DNA of 64,000 nucleotides from Streptomyces sp. NRRL WC-3605 (GTDB lineage Bacteria; Actinomycetota; Actinomycetes; Streptomycetales; Streptomycetaceae): NCBI RefSeq assembly GCF_001509795.1, contig NZ_LLZN01000057.1, positions 1 to 64,000 of the forward strand, read 5' to 3'. Shown piece by piece: positions 42,240 to 52,377 of this stretch (position 1 is its first letter; each line of letters starts with the position of its first letter). The notes under the pieces were generated by a model. It saw only the letters and a program-made list of their open reading frames with translations, ran no database searches and was not told where the DNA came from. The position numbers and the translations under genes were made by a program.

Positions 42240-42293
42240 CCCGGCCCGAACCGCCGTCGGCACGGCCACCCGTATCTCGACAGAAAGAGCAGT

Positions 42294-44501
42294 ATGCCCC
42301 GCTTCAGCGTCATCGTTCCGTCCCATGGTGTCGCGGGCCGGCTGTCCCGCGCGCTGGACTCGGTGCTCACCCAGTCCTTCGGCGACGTGGAGCTGATCGC
42401 GGTCTGCGACGGTCCCGGCTGCCCCGCGGCGGACGTCGTCTCCCGGTACACGGGGCGGGACCGGCGGGTGGTGCCGGTGCACGCGCCACCGTCGGAGGGC
42501 ACGGCCGGGGCACGCAACGCGGGGCTGCGCTCCGCCACCGGTGACTGGGTGCTGTTCCTGGACGGCGACGACGAGCTGGCGCCGGGCGCGCTGGCGGCCC
42601 TGGACGGACGGCTGCGGGAGACCGGCGAGGCGGACGTCGTGTACTGCGGGCACGAGCGGGTCCCGTGGTGGACGGGCGAGCCGACCGAACCGGCGGCGCC
42701 GCTGCTGGCCCGCGCCCCCGACGGGGCCTTCCCGCCCGAGCGGGCCCCGTGGCTGACCGGCGTCGGGCTGCCCGCCTGGAGCGCGGCCTACCGGCGCGCC
42801 TTCCTCACCGAGCAGGAACTCGCGTTCCCCGGCGGTCACTTCACAGACGTCGGCTTCGGCGGGCTGGCCGCCCTGGCCGCCGGGCGGATGGCGGTGCTGC
42901 GCCGGGTCGTCGTACGGCATCGGGTGCGGCGGCAGGGCAGCCGGCTGAACCGGCCGGGCCCGCACCACACCGAACTGCTGGACCAGGTGGAGCTGGTGCT
43001 GACCCGGGCCGCCGAACAGCGGCTGCCGGGGCACCGCCACGGGCCGCTGTTCCGGGAGTTGTTCGCCGCCGTGCTGAAGACGGCCGCCCATCCGCGGCGG
43101 CTGCCGGACGGGCGGCGCGCGTTCTTCCGCCGGGCCGGGGTGCTGTACCGCCGGCACCGCCCGGCCGGTTTCCGCGTGCCGGGCGGCAGTCCGGGGGTGC
43201 AGCACCGGCTGCTGGCGGTCGGCGCGTACGGCGCGTTCCGGGTGCTGCGCGCGGCGAACCGGGCGGTGGGCGGGGTCCTCGCGCGGGTGCCGCGCCCGCG
43301 CGGGCTGCGCACCCGGCTGCGCTACCGGCGCCGGCTGCGCCGCCCCCTGGACCGCGACCTCGTGGTGTACTGCGCGTACTGGGGCCGCGGCTACCTCTGC
43401 AACCCGGCCGCGATCCACGCCAAGGCCCGAGAACTGGCCCCACACCTGCGCTCGGTGTTCCTGGTCGAGGCGGAGCAGGCGGCCACGCTGCCCGACGGCG
43501 TGGAGCACGCCGTCATCGGCTCCCGTGCGTACTGGGACGTGCTGGCCCGTGCCGCGTATCTCGTCAACAACGCCAACTTCTCGGACGCGGTCGTCAAACG
43601 CCCGGGCAGCGTGCACCTGTCCACCCAGCACGGCACGCCGCTGAAAAAGATGGGTGCCGACCAGGCGACGTACCCGGTGGTGGCCGCCGCGACCGGCAGC
43701 TTCGCCCGGCTGCTGGCCCGCGTGGACCGCTGGGACTACAACGTGACCTCCAACCGGCACTCCACGGAGATGTGGGAGAGCGCCTACCCCGCCGCCCACG
43801 AGACGCTGGAGTACGGCTATCCGCGCAACGACGTCTACTACACGGCGACCGCCGAGGACGTCGCCCGCGTCCGGCGTGAACTCGGCGTCCCGGAGGGGAA
43901 GAAGGCCCTGCTGTACGCGCCGACGCACCGCGACCACGCGTCCGGCTTCGAGCCGGGCCTGGACCTCGCGGCGCTGTGCGAGGAGATCGGCGACGAGTAC
44001 GTCGTGCTGCTGCGCGCCCACTACTTCTACGACCGGGGCGACCGGCGCGCGTCCGGCCGGATCATCGACGTGACGGGGCATCTGTCCTCGGAGGACGTGT
44101 GCCTGGCCGCGGACGCGCTGATCACCGACTACTCGTCCATCATGTTCGACTACGCCAACCTGGACCGGCCGATCGTCGTGTACGCCGACGACTGGGACGT
44201 CTACCAGGAGGTGCGGGGCGTCTACTTCGACCTGATGCGGGAGCCGCCGGGCCGGGTGGCGCGCACCCCCGGCGAGCTGGCGGCGCTGCTGCGGGACGGC
44301 TCGTACGCGGACGAGGAGGCCCGGGCGCTGCGGGCCGCGTTCCGGGAGCGCTTCTGCCAGTTCGACGACGGGCGGGCCGCCGAGCGTGTGGTGCGCCGGG
44401 TGCTGCTGGGCGAGCCACCCGAGGCGCTCCCCCCGGTGGTCCCGCTCGCCGAGCGCGTCCCCGCCCCCGTCCCCGCCGCGACGACCCTCACCAGGAGCTG
44501 A
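42294..44501 (+). CDS. GT2-TagF-like fusion, paralogue 2 (canonical HGTP)
   Basis: A 735-residue fusion. The GT2 domain (about 1-220) keeps LDGDD, but its first acidic motif reads AVCDGPG with Cys at the usual first Asp (C38). The TagF-like domain is canonical: QHGTPLKKMGAD with H446, EYGYPRNDVYY, YAPTHRDH, RAHYFYD with H576, and ITDYSSIMFDYANLDRPIVVYADDW. It should transfer glycerol phosphate from CDP-glycerol onto a membrane-linked or glycosylated acceptor, building a poly(glycerol phosphate)-type wall polymer. ATG follows AAAGAG. The next paralogue starts one base after its stop. Confidence 0.87.
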   Translation: MPRFSVIVPSHGVAGRLSRALDSVLTQSFGDVELIAVCDGPGCPAADVVSRYTGRDRRVVPVHAPPSEGTAGARNAGLRSATGDWVLFLDGDDELAPGALAALDGRLRETGEADVVYCGHERVPWWTGEPTEPAAPLLARAPDGAFPPERAPWLTGVGLPAWSAAYRRAFLTEQELAFPGGHFTDVGFGGLAALAAGRMAVLRRVVVRHRVRRQGSRLNRPGPHHTELLDQVELVLTRAAEQRLPGHRHGPLFRELFAAVLKTAAHPRRLPDGRRAFFRRAGVLYRRHRPAGFRVPGGSPGVQHRLLAVGAYGAFRVLRAANRAVGGVLARVPRPRGLRTRLRYRRRLRRPLDRDLVVYCAYWGRGYLCNPAAIHAKARELAPHLRSVFLVEAEQAATLPDGVEHAVIGSRAYWDVLARAAYLVNNANFSDAVVKRPGSVHLSTQHGTPLKKMGADQATYPVVAAATGSFARLLARVDRWDYNVTSNRHSTEMWESAYPAAHETLEYGYPRNDVYYTATAEDVARVRRELGVPEGKKALLYAPTHRDHASGFEPGLDLAALCEEIGDEYVVLLRAHYFYDRGDRRASGRIIDVTGHLSSEDVCLAADALITDYSSIMFDYANLDRPIVVYADDWDVYQEVRGVYFDLMREPPGRVARTPGELAALLRDGSYADEEARALRAAFRERFCQFDDGRAAERVVRRVLLGEPPEALPPVVPLAERVPAPVPAATTLTRS

Positions 44502-44502
44502 C

Positions 44503-46740
44503 GTGCCCCGCTTCAGTGTCATCGTGCCCGTCTTCAAGGTGCAGGGCTTCCTGCGGGAGTGCCTGGACTCGGTGCTCGGGCAGTCGTACGCCGATCTGGA
44601 GGTGATCGCGGTCGACGACCGCTCCCCCGACGGCTGCCCCGCCATCCTGGACGGCTACGCCGAGCGGGACCCCCGGGTGCGGGTGCTGCACCTGCCGGAG
44701 AACGTCGGCCTGGGCCGGGCCCGCAACGCGGGGCTGGCGGAGGCGAGCGGCGACTACGTGCTGTTCCTGGACAGCGACGACCGCTGGACGCCGGGTCTGC
44801 TGGAGGCGGTCGACGCCCGGCTGACGGCGGCCGACGAGCCGGACATCTTGGTCTTCGACCATGTGCGCACCCACTGGTGGGGCCGCGGAGGCCGCAGCGA
44901 GGCCGCCGACCTGCTGGCGGCGGCCGGGACGGACGTGGTGAACGTCCGGGAGAGTCCTCAGTACCTGCGCCTGTTCCTGGTCGCGTGGAACAAGGCGTAC
45001 CGCCGGGACTTCTTCCTGGGGCACGGTCTGCGGTACGCGCCGGGCCTGTACGAGGACGCGCCGGTCACCTACCGCTCGATGGTGCTGGCCGAGCGGATCG
45101 TGTGCCTGGAGCGGATCGGCGTCGAGTACCGGCAGCGCCGCCAGGGCGCGATCACCAGGACGCCGGGGCGGCGGCACTTCGACATCTTCCCCCAGTACGA
45201 CGGCCTGTTCGCCTTCCTTGCGGAGCGGCCGGACCTGGTGTGGGCGCGGCCCTTGCTGTTCGAACGCGCGCTGGACCACATGCTGTTCGTGCTGGCCCGC
45301 GAGGACCGGGTGCGCCCGGCGGACCGGCCGGCCTTCCACCGCGAGATCCGCGCCTTCCACGCGCGGCACCGCCCCGAGGGCTTCGTCCCGCCGGAGGGCC
45401 GGCGCGGCACCGAGATGCGGCTGCTGGCGTCGGCGCCCTACGCCTCGTACGCGGCGGTCCGCGGGCTGCGTGAGCTGCGGCGGGTGGCCGGGGGCGGCGC
45501 CCGGAAGGTGACGGGGGCGGTGTCGGGGCGGGCGCACCGCGCCTGGTACGCGGCCTGTTCACGGCGTCCGCTGGATCCGGATCTCGCCGTCTACTCGGCG
45601 TTCTCGCACCGGGGCGTGCTGGGGGACCCCGCGGCGATCCACGCCAAGGCGCGGGAGATCGCCCCGCATCTGCGGGGCGTGTGGGTGGTCCGGGAGGACG
45701 CGGTGGCGGACCTGCCGCCCGGCACGGACTTCGTGACGCCCGGCTCGCGGCACTTCCACGAGGTCATGGCGCGGGCCACGTACTGGGTGAACAACGTCAA
45801 CTGGCCGGGCACGCTGGCCAAGCGGCCGGGCAGCGTGCACATCCAGACCCACCGGGGCACCCCGCTGAAGTACATGGGGGCCGACCTGCTGACCAAGCCG
45901 GGTGCCCGGCACGGGTTCGACGTGCCGAAGATGCTGTGGCGGGCGGACCGCTGGGACTACAGCCTGGTGGCGAGCCGGCACGCGGAACTGGCGTGGGAGC
46001 GGGCCTACCCCTGTCACTACACCTCGGTCAGGACGGGCAGCCCCCGCAACGACGTGCTGGTCACGGCGGGCCCCGAGGCGACGGAGGCGGCCCGGGCGCG
46101 GCTGGGCGTGCCGCCGGGGAACACCGTGGTGCTGTACGCGCCGACCCGCCGGGACTACCGCAAGGGCGGGCACGTCGACCGGATCGACCTGGCGCGGTTC
46201 GCCCGCGACCTCGGGGAGGGCCGCACGCTGGTGGCGCGGCTGCACCCGTCGCTCGCGCAGGGCGTCGCGCGCGGGCTGGGCCTGGCGGATCTGCACCGCA
46301 GGGGCGTGCTGGTCGACGCGACGGACGTGCCGCGGGCCGAGGACGTGCTCCTCGCGGCGGACGTGATGGTCACCGACTACTCGTCCCTGATGTTCGACTA
46401 CGCCCTGCTGGACCGGCCTCTCGTGGTGCACGCGGACGACTGGGGGGCGTTCACGGCGAGCCGGGGCGCCTACGTCGACCTCATGGCCGAGGCGCCGGGG
46501 CATGTGACGCGCTCGTACGGGGAGTTGGCGGAGCTGTTCGCGTCCGGGGCGTGGCGGGACGGGGAGTCGGCGCGGCTGCGGCGGCGGTTCAAGGAGCGGT
46601 TCTGCGAGTTCGACGACGGGCTGGCCGCCGAGCGGGTCGTGCGGGCGCTGATGCTGGGCGAGCCGATGCCGGGACGGGCGGCGGGGACGGGCCGGGTGCC
46701 GGGTCCGGCGGGCCCTCGGTCGCTCCTGGACACGCGCTGA
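44503..46740 (+). CDS. GT2-TagF-like fusion, paralogue 3 (RGTP variant)
   Basis: A 745-residue fusion starting at GTG 44503 after AGGAGCTGAC, with the same MPRFSVIVPVFKVQG opening as paralogue 1. The GT2 motifs AVDDRSPDGCP and FLDSDD are intact. In the TagF-like half the first histidine position is Arg (THRGTP, R451, with H450 beside it), while the second is kept (RLHPS, H581). TGSPRND, YAPTRRDY and VTDYSSLMFDYALLDRPLVV are present. The GT2 part is closest to paralogue 1, so these two look like a subfamily. It is one base from paralogue 2 and clearly co-transcribed with it. Confidence 0.86.
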   Translation: MPRFSVIVPVFKVQGFLRECLDSVLGQSYADLEVIAVDDRSPDGCPAILDGYAERDPRVRVLHLPENVGLGRARNAGLAEASGDYVLFLDSDDRWTPGLLEAVDARLTAADEPDILVFDHVRTHWWGRGGRSEAADLLAAAGTDVVNVRESPQYLRLFLVAWNKAYRRDFFLGHGLRYAPGLYEDAPVTYRSMVLAERIVCLERIGVEYRQRRQGAITRTPGRRHFDIFPQYDGLFAFLAERPDLVWARPLLFERALDHMLFVLAREDRVRPADRPAFHREIRAFHARHRPEGFVPPEGRRGTEMRLLASAPYASYAAVRGLRELRRVAGGGARKVTGAVSGRAHRAWYAACSRRPLDPDLAVYSAFSHRGVLGDPAAIHAKAREIAPHLRGVWVVREDAVADLPPGTDFVTPGSRHFHEVMARATYWVNNVNWPGTLAKRPGSVHIQTHRGTPLKYMGADLLTKPGARHGFDVPKMLWRADRWDYSLVASRHAELAWERAYPCHYTSVRTGSPRNDVLVTAGPEATEAARARLGVPPGNTVVLYAPTRRDYRKGGHVDRIDLARFARDLGEGRTLVARLHPSLAQGVARGLGLADLHRRGVLVDATDVPRAEDVLLAADVMVTDYSSLMFDYALLDRPLVVHADDWGAFTASRGAYVDLMAEAPGHVTRSYGELAELFASGAWRDGESARLRRRFKERFCEFDDGLAAERVVRALMLGEPMPGRAAGTGRVPGPAGPRSLLDTR

Positions 46741-46818
46741 CCGGCATCCGCAGCACGGAACTCACCCGAAGAGGTGAAGAGCGTCAGAGCCGTTGACCCG
46801 AGCGGGAAGACTCGGCAG

Positions 46819-48417
46819 ATGCCTGGAACCCCCACACCCTCCTCGACCCGAGACGCGGGTGCCCCCACGGGGACCCTCGTGCGGAGGGCCGTGCGCGGCG
46901 CGAGCGCGCTGCGCGGCGGTCGCGGCCCGCGCCCGACGCCGTACCAGGCCGTCGGGTTCGTGTTCTGCCTGGTGATGCTGCTGGCGTACTGGGCGGTGCC
47001 GTTGTGCTGCGACGCAGGGCAGCACGCGGCGGTCGTGGAGCGGCTGCGGGCGGACCTGTTCCATCCGCGCCATCCGATGGCGGACCTGCCGGGCGCCGGC
47101 AGCCCCTACTACTCCCCGTACGCGGTCGCCGAGGCCGTCTTCGCGCTGCTGACCGGGCTGGGCGGCTGGGAGGTGGTGCGGCTGGCCGGGGTGCTGAACC
47201 TGCTGGTCCTGCTGACCGGGATCGGCCGGCTGACGCGCGTGCTGACCCCGCGGCCGTGGGCGCCGGTGCTGGCGCTGGGCGCGATGACGCTGCTGTGGGG
47301 CACCGAGCGGGCCTGGTGGAGCGGCTATCTGAACCTGATGTCGATGACCGGGAACCTGGGGTACCCGTCGGCGTTCGCCATCGGGCTGACCTTCTGGGCA
47401 TGGGCCCTGACGGGGGCACGCGCCCGCGGCGGGCGGGCGGTCCGGTACGTCGGCCCGAGCGGCCTGCCCGGCTGGGCCGGGTACGCCGCACTCGGGGTGC
47501 TCTACGGGCTGATCCTGCTGATCCATCCGATCACGGCGGTGGCCGCGGCCCTGGGGGCGGTGGCGTTCGTCGCCGGATGGCAGCGCCCGTGGCAGGCCGC
47601 CGCCGTGGCGCGCTGGGGGCTGACGGCGGCCGTGGCGGTGCTCGTCGCCCGGTCCTGGCCGTACTTCGACGTGTTCGCGCTGGCCGGGGACGGCAGCGTG
47701 GACGCGATGCACCGGCAGCTGTACGAGCACCTGGGCGGGCAGTTCTGGCTGGCGCTGCTGGGCCTGCCCGCGCTGTGGCTGCGCGGGCGCCGCGCGTCCT
47801 GGCGGGACCCGCTGGTCCTGCTGTTCGCCCTGGACTGCCTGCTGGTGGCGTACGGCTGGGTGAGCGGCCGCTATACCTACGGCAGGATCCTCGGCCTCAC
47901 CGTGGTGCCGCTCCAGTTCGCGCTGGCGGTGGAGCTGGCGGCGCCCCGGCCGTGGGGCGCGGCGCGCCGGGCGCTGGGCCTGGCCGCCGCGGCCGGTGCC
48001 TGTGCCGGGTTCCTCACCGTGCAGGGCGGGGCGGTGCTCCCCACGGCCCTGGATCCGCTGGACCTGGAGCAGCCGTCGCGCTGGCCGTCGTACGCCTGGG
48101 TGGCGCGGCATGTGGCGAAGGGCGAGGTGGTCGTCTCCGACGGGCACTACGCGCCGCGCTCCCTGCCCGGCTACGGAGTGAACCTCGCGGCGCCGGTGTG
48201 GCCCGACCCCGCGCTCGACGAGCGGCAGCGGGAGCGCCGGGCCGCCGACGTCCGCGCGTACCTCGCCCCCGACTCCACCCGCGCCACGCGGACGGCCGTC
48301 GCCCGCCGGTACCACGCGCGCTGGCTGCTGCTGACGCGCTGGAAGAAGGTGCCGGAGGAGGCGGTCGTCGTGGCGTGGAGCCGGGAGACGGGGGAGGTAC
48401 TGGCGCGGATCGGCTGA
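46819..48417 (+). CDS. Multi-pass membrane protein, possible wall-polymer glycosyltransferase, paralogue A
   Basis: A 532-residue protein with a polar start, about 11-12 hydrophobic segments (about 50-420) and a soluble C-terminal domain of about 110 residues. DAGQHAAVVERLRADLFHPRHPMADLPGAGSPYYSPYAVAEAV in the first loop, with acidic residues soon after TM1, recalls GT-C-type polyprenyl-dependent transferases. It is homologous to the protein at 58958-60454 (VERLR..L, PYYSP, WGTxxxWxGxLxL). The ATG at 46819 follows GGAAGA; GTG at 46774 with GAAGAG is an alternative. Its job in the teichoic-acid locus is inferred only. Confidence 0.7.
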   Translation: MPGTPTPSSTRDAGAPTGTLVRRAVRGASALRGGRGPRPTPYQAVGFVFCLVMLLAYWAVPLCCDAGQHAAVVERLRADLFHPRHPMADLPGAGSPYYSPYAVAEAVFALLTGLGGWEVVRLAGVLNLLVLLTGIGRLTRVLTPRPWAPVLALGAMTLLWGTERAWWSGYLNLMSMTGNLGYPSAFAIGLTFWAWALTGARARGGRAVRYVGPSGLPGWAGYAALGVLYGLILLIHPITAVAAALGAVAFVAGWQRPWQAAAVARWGLTAAVAVLVARSWPYFDVFALAGDGSVDAMHRQLYEHLGGQFWLALLGLPALWLRGRRASWRDPLVLLFALDCLLVAYGWVSGRYTYGRILGLTVVPLQFALAVELAAPRPWGAARRALGLAAAAGACAGFLTVQGGAVLPTALDPLDLEQPSRWPSYAWVARHVAKGEVVVSDGHYAPRSLPGYGVNLAAPVWPDPALDERQRERRAADVRAYLAPDSTRATRTAVARRYHARWLLLTRWKKVPEEAVVVAWSRETGEVLARIG

Positions 48418-48429
48418 CGGGCGCCGGGG

Positions 48430-48843
48430 TTACTCGATGACGAGGTCCACGTCGATGTTGCCGCGGGTGGCGTTGGAGTAGGGGCAGACCTGGTGGGCCT
48501 GCTCGACCAGCTTGCGGCCGGTCGGCTCGTCGAGGGTGTCGGGCAGCTCGACACGCAGGGTGACCTTGAGACCGAAGCCCTCGCCCTGCTTGCCGATGCC
48601 GACCTCGGCGGTGACGGCGGCCTCGGAGACGTCGACCTTGGCCTGCCGGCCGACCAGGCCGAGCGCGCTGCCGAAGCAGGCGGCGTACCCGGCGGCGAAC
48701 AGCTGCTCCGGGTTGGTGCCCTCGCCGTTGCCGCCCAGCTCCACCGGCGGGGCCAGCTTGACGTCGATGCGGCCGTCGTTGGAGACGGCGCGACCGTCGC
48801 GGCCGTGGGTGGCGGTGGCGACTGCGGTGTAGAGCGCGTCCAT
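48430..48843 (-). CDS. ohr: Organic hydroperoxide resistance protein (Ohr)
   Basis: A 137-residue Ohr/OsmC-family peroxidase. The two redox cysteines are in AAGYAACFGSALGLV and the VCPYSNATRGNIDVDL tail. Ohr reduces fatty-acid and organic hydroperoxides using lipoylated proteins. ATG at 48843 gives the usual length. It is divergent from the OhrR gene with a perfect operator between. Its stop is 12 bp from the convergent membrane-protein gene. Confidence 0.95.
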   Translation of the reverse strand: MDALYTAVATATHGRDGRAVSNDGRIDVKLAPPVELGGNGEGTNPEQLFAAGYAACFGSALGLVGRQAKVDVSEAAVTAEVGIGKQGEGFGLKVTLRVELPDTLDEPTGRKLVEQAHQVCPYSNATRGNIDVDLVIE

Positions 48844-48944
48844 GGAGAACCATCCCTCTCGTAGGTCGTGACGGACGCCGGGGCGTCCGTGACTGTGCGG
48901 TCCGCCCCGTTCCGTCCCGGGGCCGCCGTACGACCACAAGTAGA

Positions 48945-48965
48945 GCACGCAATTCAATTGCGTGC
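48945..48965. promoter_or_regulatory. OhrR operator
   Basis: A perfect palindrome of 10-bp arms, GCACGCAATT and AATTGCGTGC, around one C lies between divergent ohr and ohrR. The CAATT/AATTG core is typical of OhrR sites. Confidence 0.85.
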
Positions 48966-49000
48966 AACTGAGTGGCCCACAGGGGAGCTACTCTGGAGTC

Positions 49001-49459
49001 ATGACGAGCACGCCCACGGCCGACTGGCTCCGCCTCGACCAGCAGATCTGCTTCTCCCTGAACGCGGCCTCGCGCGCCTTCGGCGGCGTCTACCGCGTGG
49101 TCCTGAAGGATCTGGGCCTCACCTACCCGCAGTACCTGGTGATGCTGGTGCTGTGGGAGCAGGGCGAGCTGCCCGTGAAGCGGCTCGGGGAGCACCTGCG
49201 CCTCGACTCCGGCACCCTGTCGCCGCTGCTCAAGCGGCTGGAGGCGGCCGGCCTCGTCCGCCGGGAGCGCAGCGCCCGCGACGAGCGCTCGGTGGAGGTG
49301 CGACTGACGGAGGAGGGCGACGCCCTGCGCGAGCGCGCGCTCGAGGTGCCGCGCCGGATCTCGGCGGCCACCGGGTTCGACGTGGACGAGATCCGCGAGC
49401 TGCGGGAGCGGCTCGACCGGCTCACCTCCGCGCTGGACACGGCGGCACGGGACGCGTAG
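49001..49459 (+). CDS. ohrR: MarR-family peroxide sensor OhrR
   Basis: A 152-residue MarR-type repressor with the reactive Cys in [16 protein letters not shown], the OhrR position, and a winged helix ([50 protein letters not shown]). Oxidation of that Cys by organic peroxides releases the operator. ATG at 49001 follows CTGGAG. Confidence 0.93.
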   Translation: MTSTPTADWLRLDQQICFSLNAASRAFGGVYRVVLKDLGLTYPQYLVMLVLWEQGELPVKRLGEHLRLDSGTLSPLLKRLEAAGLVRRERSARDERSVEVRLTEEGDALRERALEVPRRISAATGFDVDEIRELRERLDRLTSALDTAARDA

Positions 49460-49670
49460 AGCCCGGCCGCCCGATGGGCCGTATTCGTACTATTAGCCGA
49501 CATTCATGACGGATATGCGGCGTATCTCCACCCGCATGCCATTTGTCCGTCCTACGATCCGCGGTGACGAGCACTGAACCGGCCCGCGGTCGTCGTCGTC
49601 TTCCGCCACGGGCCGCACCTCCCGCCCTCGGGATCCGCCGCACCATCCCTACGACCCGGACCGTGGCCCC

Positions 49671-51281
49671 ATGCACCCACCGCCCCCGCCCACCGCGCCC
49701 GACCGGCAGGTCGCCGTGGTCGTCATCGGCTACGACGACGCCGCCCATGTGACGACCGCCGTCCGCTCGGCGCTGGCCCAGGGCCCGGTCGTGCGGGAGG
49801 TCGTCGCCGTCGACGACTGCTCCACCGACGACAGCGCCGCCCGGCTGGCCGCCCTCGCCGCGACCGAGCCGCGCCTGAGGGTCGTACGGCGGCGGGTCAA
49901 CAGCGGCGGCTGCGGCAGCCCGCGCAACACCGGCCTGGACCGGGTGACCGCGCCGTACGTCATGTTCCTGGACAGCGACGACGTCCTCGCGGCGGGCGCC
50001 GCCGGGACGCTGTGGGCGGCGGCGGACGGCTCCGGCGCCCAGGTCGCGGGCGGCCTGTGCGTACGACGGGAGCTGCCCGAGGGGCGCGAGGTGCCCTGGG
50101 AGCCGTCCCTGTACGCCGCGCACGCCGTGTTCGAGCGCCCCGCGCAACGCCCCCGGCTGGTCCACGACACCCTCTGCGTGAACAAGCTCTACCGCACCGA
50201 CTTCCTGCGCGCCCACGGCATCCGCTTCCCCGAGGGCCGCTTCCCCTACGAGGACTTCGTGTTCACCGCGCGCGTCCTCGCCGCCCGCCCGCGGATCGCC
50301 GTCGTCCCCGACCTGGTCTACGTCTGGCACGTGCGCCGCGCGGCGGGCCGGCTGTCCATCTCCCTGGACCGCGCGGACGTCGCGAACTGGCGGGCCCGCA
50401 CCGAGGCGAGCCGGCTCGCCCACGAGATCCTGCTGGGCTCCGGCCAGAAGGAGCTGGCCCGGGCCGCGCGCGCCAAGTTCCTCGACCACGAGATGCGGAT
50501 GTACGTCCGCGAGCTGGGGCTGCGCGACGCGTCCTACCGGCGCGCCTGGTGGGCGCACACCCGGGCGTACCTCGCCGAGTACGACGCCTCGGACTGGGCG
50601 CACAACCCGACCGCGCCCGGCCGCCTGATCGGGCGGATCGTCCTGGCCTCGCCCGAGCCGCTCGACCTGCCCCGGCTGCGCGACCTCGCCTCCCGCCCCG
50701 CCCGCCTGCTGCCGCCGTACGCCCGGGCCGCCGACGGCACCCCGGTCTGGTCGGCCGCGCTCCCCCAGGTCACCCTGGAGCCGCTGCTGACCCGGCCCGT
50801 CGATGTCCTCCCGCTCGCCGTGGACGCGGACCTGCGCCCCGGGGCGCGGACCGCCGTCCTGCGGCTGCGCCTGCACGAGCTGTACGGGCGGGTGGCACAC
50901 GCGGGGCCCGCGGCGCTGGAGGTGGAGTGGCGGTGCCGGGAGACGGGACGCACCGCAGGGCCGCCCACAGCGGTGGTGCCGGAGCCGGACGGGGAGTCCT
51001 GGCGGGCCGAGAGCCCGGTGCGCTGGGCCGCGTTCGGCGCCGGCACCTGGGACCTGCGGCTGTGCCTCCGCTTCCGGGAGGGCGCCGAGCGCGAGGTCAC
51101 CGCCCACGCCGTCACGGGCACCGGGGCGCTGCGCCGCCGCGCGGTCCTGGGCGCCGGGCACACCGTGGTCCTCGTCCAGCCCTACGCCACCCACTCCGGG
51201 GCGCTCGCCCTCCGCGTTGCCCCGGGCCTGCGGGGAGTTCTGTCCGTCGTCCGCGGCAGACTCCGCCGCCTGCTTCACTGA
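49671..51281 (+). CDS. GT2 glycosyltransferase with C-terminal beta-rich domain, G1
   Basis: A 536-residue GT2 enzyme with QVAVVVIGYDDAAHVTTAVRSAL, AVDDCSTDDSA, NSGGCGSPRNTGL and VMFLDSDD, followed by helical residues 230-350 and a beta-rich tail (about 355-520; LPLAVDADLRPGARTAVLRLRLHELYGRV). No TagF half is present. Architecture matches the protein at 57300, so the two are paralogues. The tail may bind the polymer. The binding site before ATG 49671 is weak. galE follows 52 bp downstream. Confidence 0.85.
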   Translation: MHPPPPPTAPDRQVAVVVIGYDDAAHVTTAVRSALAQGPVVREVVAVDDCSTDDSAARLAALAATEPRLRVVRRRVNSGGCGSPRNTGLDRVTAPYVMFLDSDDVLAAGAAGTLWAAADGSGAQVAGGLCVRRELPEGREVPWEPSLYAAHAVFERPAQRPRLVHDTLCVNKLYRTDFLRAHGIRFPEGRFPYEDFVFTARVLAARPRIAVVPDLVYVWHVRRAAGRLSISLDRADVANWRARTEASRLAHEILLGSGQKELARAARAKFLDHEMRMYVRELGLRDASYRRAWWAHTRAYLAEYDASDWAHNPTAPGRLIGRIVLASPEPLDLPRLRDLASRPARLLPPYARAADGTPVWSAALPQVTLEPLLTRPVDVLPLAVDADLRPGARTAVLRLRLHELYGRVAHAGPAALEVEWRCRETGRTAGPPTAVVPEPDGESWRAESPVRWAAFGAGTWDLRLCLRFREGAEREVTAHAVTGTGALRRRAVLGAGHTVVLVQPYATHSGALALRVAPGLRGVLSVVRGRLRRLLH

Positions 51282-51333
51282 CAGCGACACCGACCTGCAC
51301 GAGCACTGGCCACTGATGAGGGGACGGCCGCAC

Positions 51334-52317
51334 ATGACCTGGCTGATCACCGGCGGCGCCGGTTACATCGGAGCACACGTGGTACGGGCGATGACCCAGG
51401 CGGGCGAGCGTGCCGTGGTGTACGACGACCTGTCCACCGGCATCGCCGACCGGGTGCCCGACGGCGTCCCGCTGGTCGTCGGCTCCACCCTGGACCGCGA
51501 CCGGGTCGCCCGCGCCCTCGCCGCCCACCGGATCTCCGGCGTGGTCCACCTGGCGGCGAAGAAGCAGGTCGGCGAGTCGGTCGACCGGCCGCTGCTGTAC
51601 TACCGGGAGAACGTCGAGGGGCTGCGCGTCCTCCTGGAGGCGGTGACGGCCACGTCCCACGTGCGCTCCTTCGTCTTCTCGTCCTCGGCGGCCGTGTACG
51701 GCACCCCGGACGTCGACCTGGTGACCGAGGAGACGCCGTGCGCGCCGATCTCGCCGTACGGCGAGACCAAGCTGGCGGGCGAGTGGCTGGTCCGGGCGAC
51801 CGGCCGGGCCACGGGCCTGTCCACGGCGTCGCTGCGCTACTTCAACGTGGCGGGCGCCGCCGCCCCGGAGCTCGCCGACACCGGTGTCTTCAACGTGGTC
51901 CCGATGGTCTTCGAGAAGCTGACGCAGGGCGCCGCGCCGCGCATCTTCGGCGACGACTACCCGACCCCGGACGGCACCTGCGTCCGCGACTACATCCATG
52001 TGGCCGACCTCGCCGAGGCCCATGTCGCCGCGGCCCGCGCCCTGCAGTCCTCGCCAGGTCACTCCCTCACCCTCAACGTCGGCCGGGGCGAGGGCGTGTC
52101 GGTGCGCGAGATGATCGACGTCATCAACGCCGTCACCGGCTACGACCACCCGCCGACGGTCACCCCGCGCCGCCCCGGCGACCCGGCCCGCGTGGTCGCG
52201 TCCGCCGATCGCGTCGCCACCGAGCTGGGCTGGAAGGCGAAGTACGACGTCCTGGACATGATCACGTCGGCCTGGGCCGGCTGGGTGCGCAGCCACCCCG
52301 AGGCGGCCCGGGACTGA
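51334..52317 (+). CDS. galE: UDP-glucose/UDP-GlcNAc 4-epimerase (GalE-like)
   Basis: A 327-residue extended SDR: GGAGYIGAHV at 7-16, catalytic Ser-Ser region FVFSSSAAVYG, and the YxxxK motif in SPYGETKLAGEWL. LRYFNVAGA and DYPTPDGTCVRDYIHVADLAEAH are GalE signatures. It interconverts UDP-glucose and UDP-galactose (or the N-acetyl forms) and would supply a donor sugar to the neighbouring GT2 enzymes. AGGGGAC precedes ATG 51334; ATG at 51316 is in frame and possible. Confidence 0.9.
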   Translation: MTWLITGGAGYIGAHVVRAMTQAGERAVVYDDLSTGIADRVPDGVPLVVGSTLDRDRVARALAAHRISGVVHLAAKKQVGESVDRPLLYYRENVEGLRVLLEAVTATSHVRSFVFSSSAAVYGTPDVDLVTEETPCAPISPYGETKLAGEWLVRATGRATGLSTASLRYFNVAGAAAPELADTGVFNVVPMVFEKLTQGAAPRIFGDDYPTPDGTCVRDYIHVADLAEAHVAAARALQSSPGHSLTLNVGRGEGVSVREMIDVINAVTGYDHPPTVTPRRPGDPARVVASADRVATELGWKAKYDVLDMITSAWAGWVRSHPEAARD

Positions 52318-52377
52318 GCGCCCGGGACTGAGCGCGCGGGCCCGCGTGCGGGCCCGCGTGCGGACCGCCGGGCGCGG

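Noticed and set aside
42126..42293. Truncated gene remnant between GT2-TagF paralogues 1 and 2
   Set aside because: No similarity to either neighbour is visible in any frame. Only a short ORF with a good binding site is present, listed instead as a possible leader.
41898..44645. A 915-codon open frame on the minus strand
   Set aside because: It is antisense to the GT2-TagF paralogue 2 gene, whose HGTP, YAPTHRD and VTDYSS motifs fix the coding strand.
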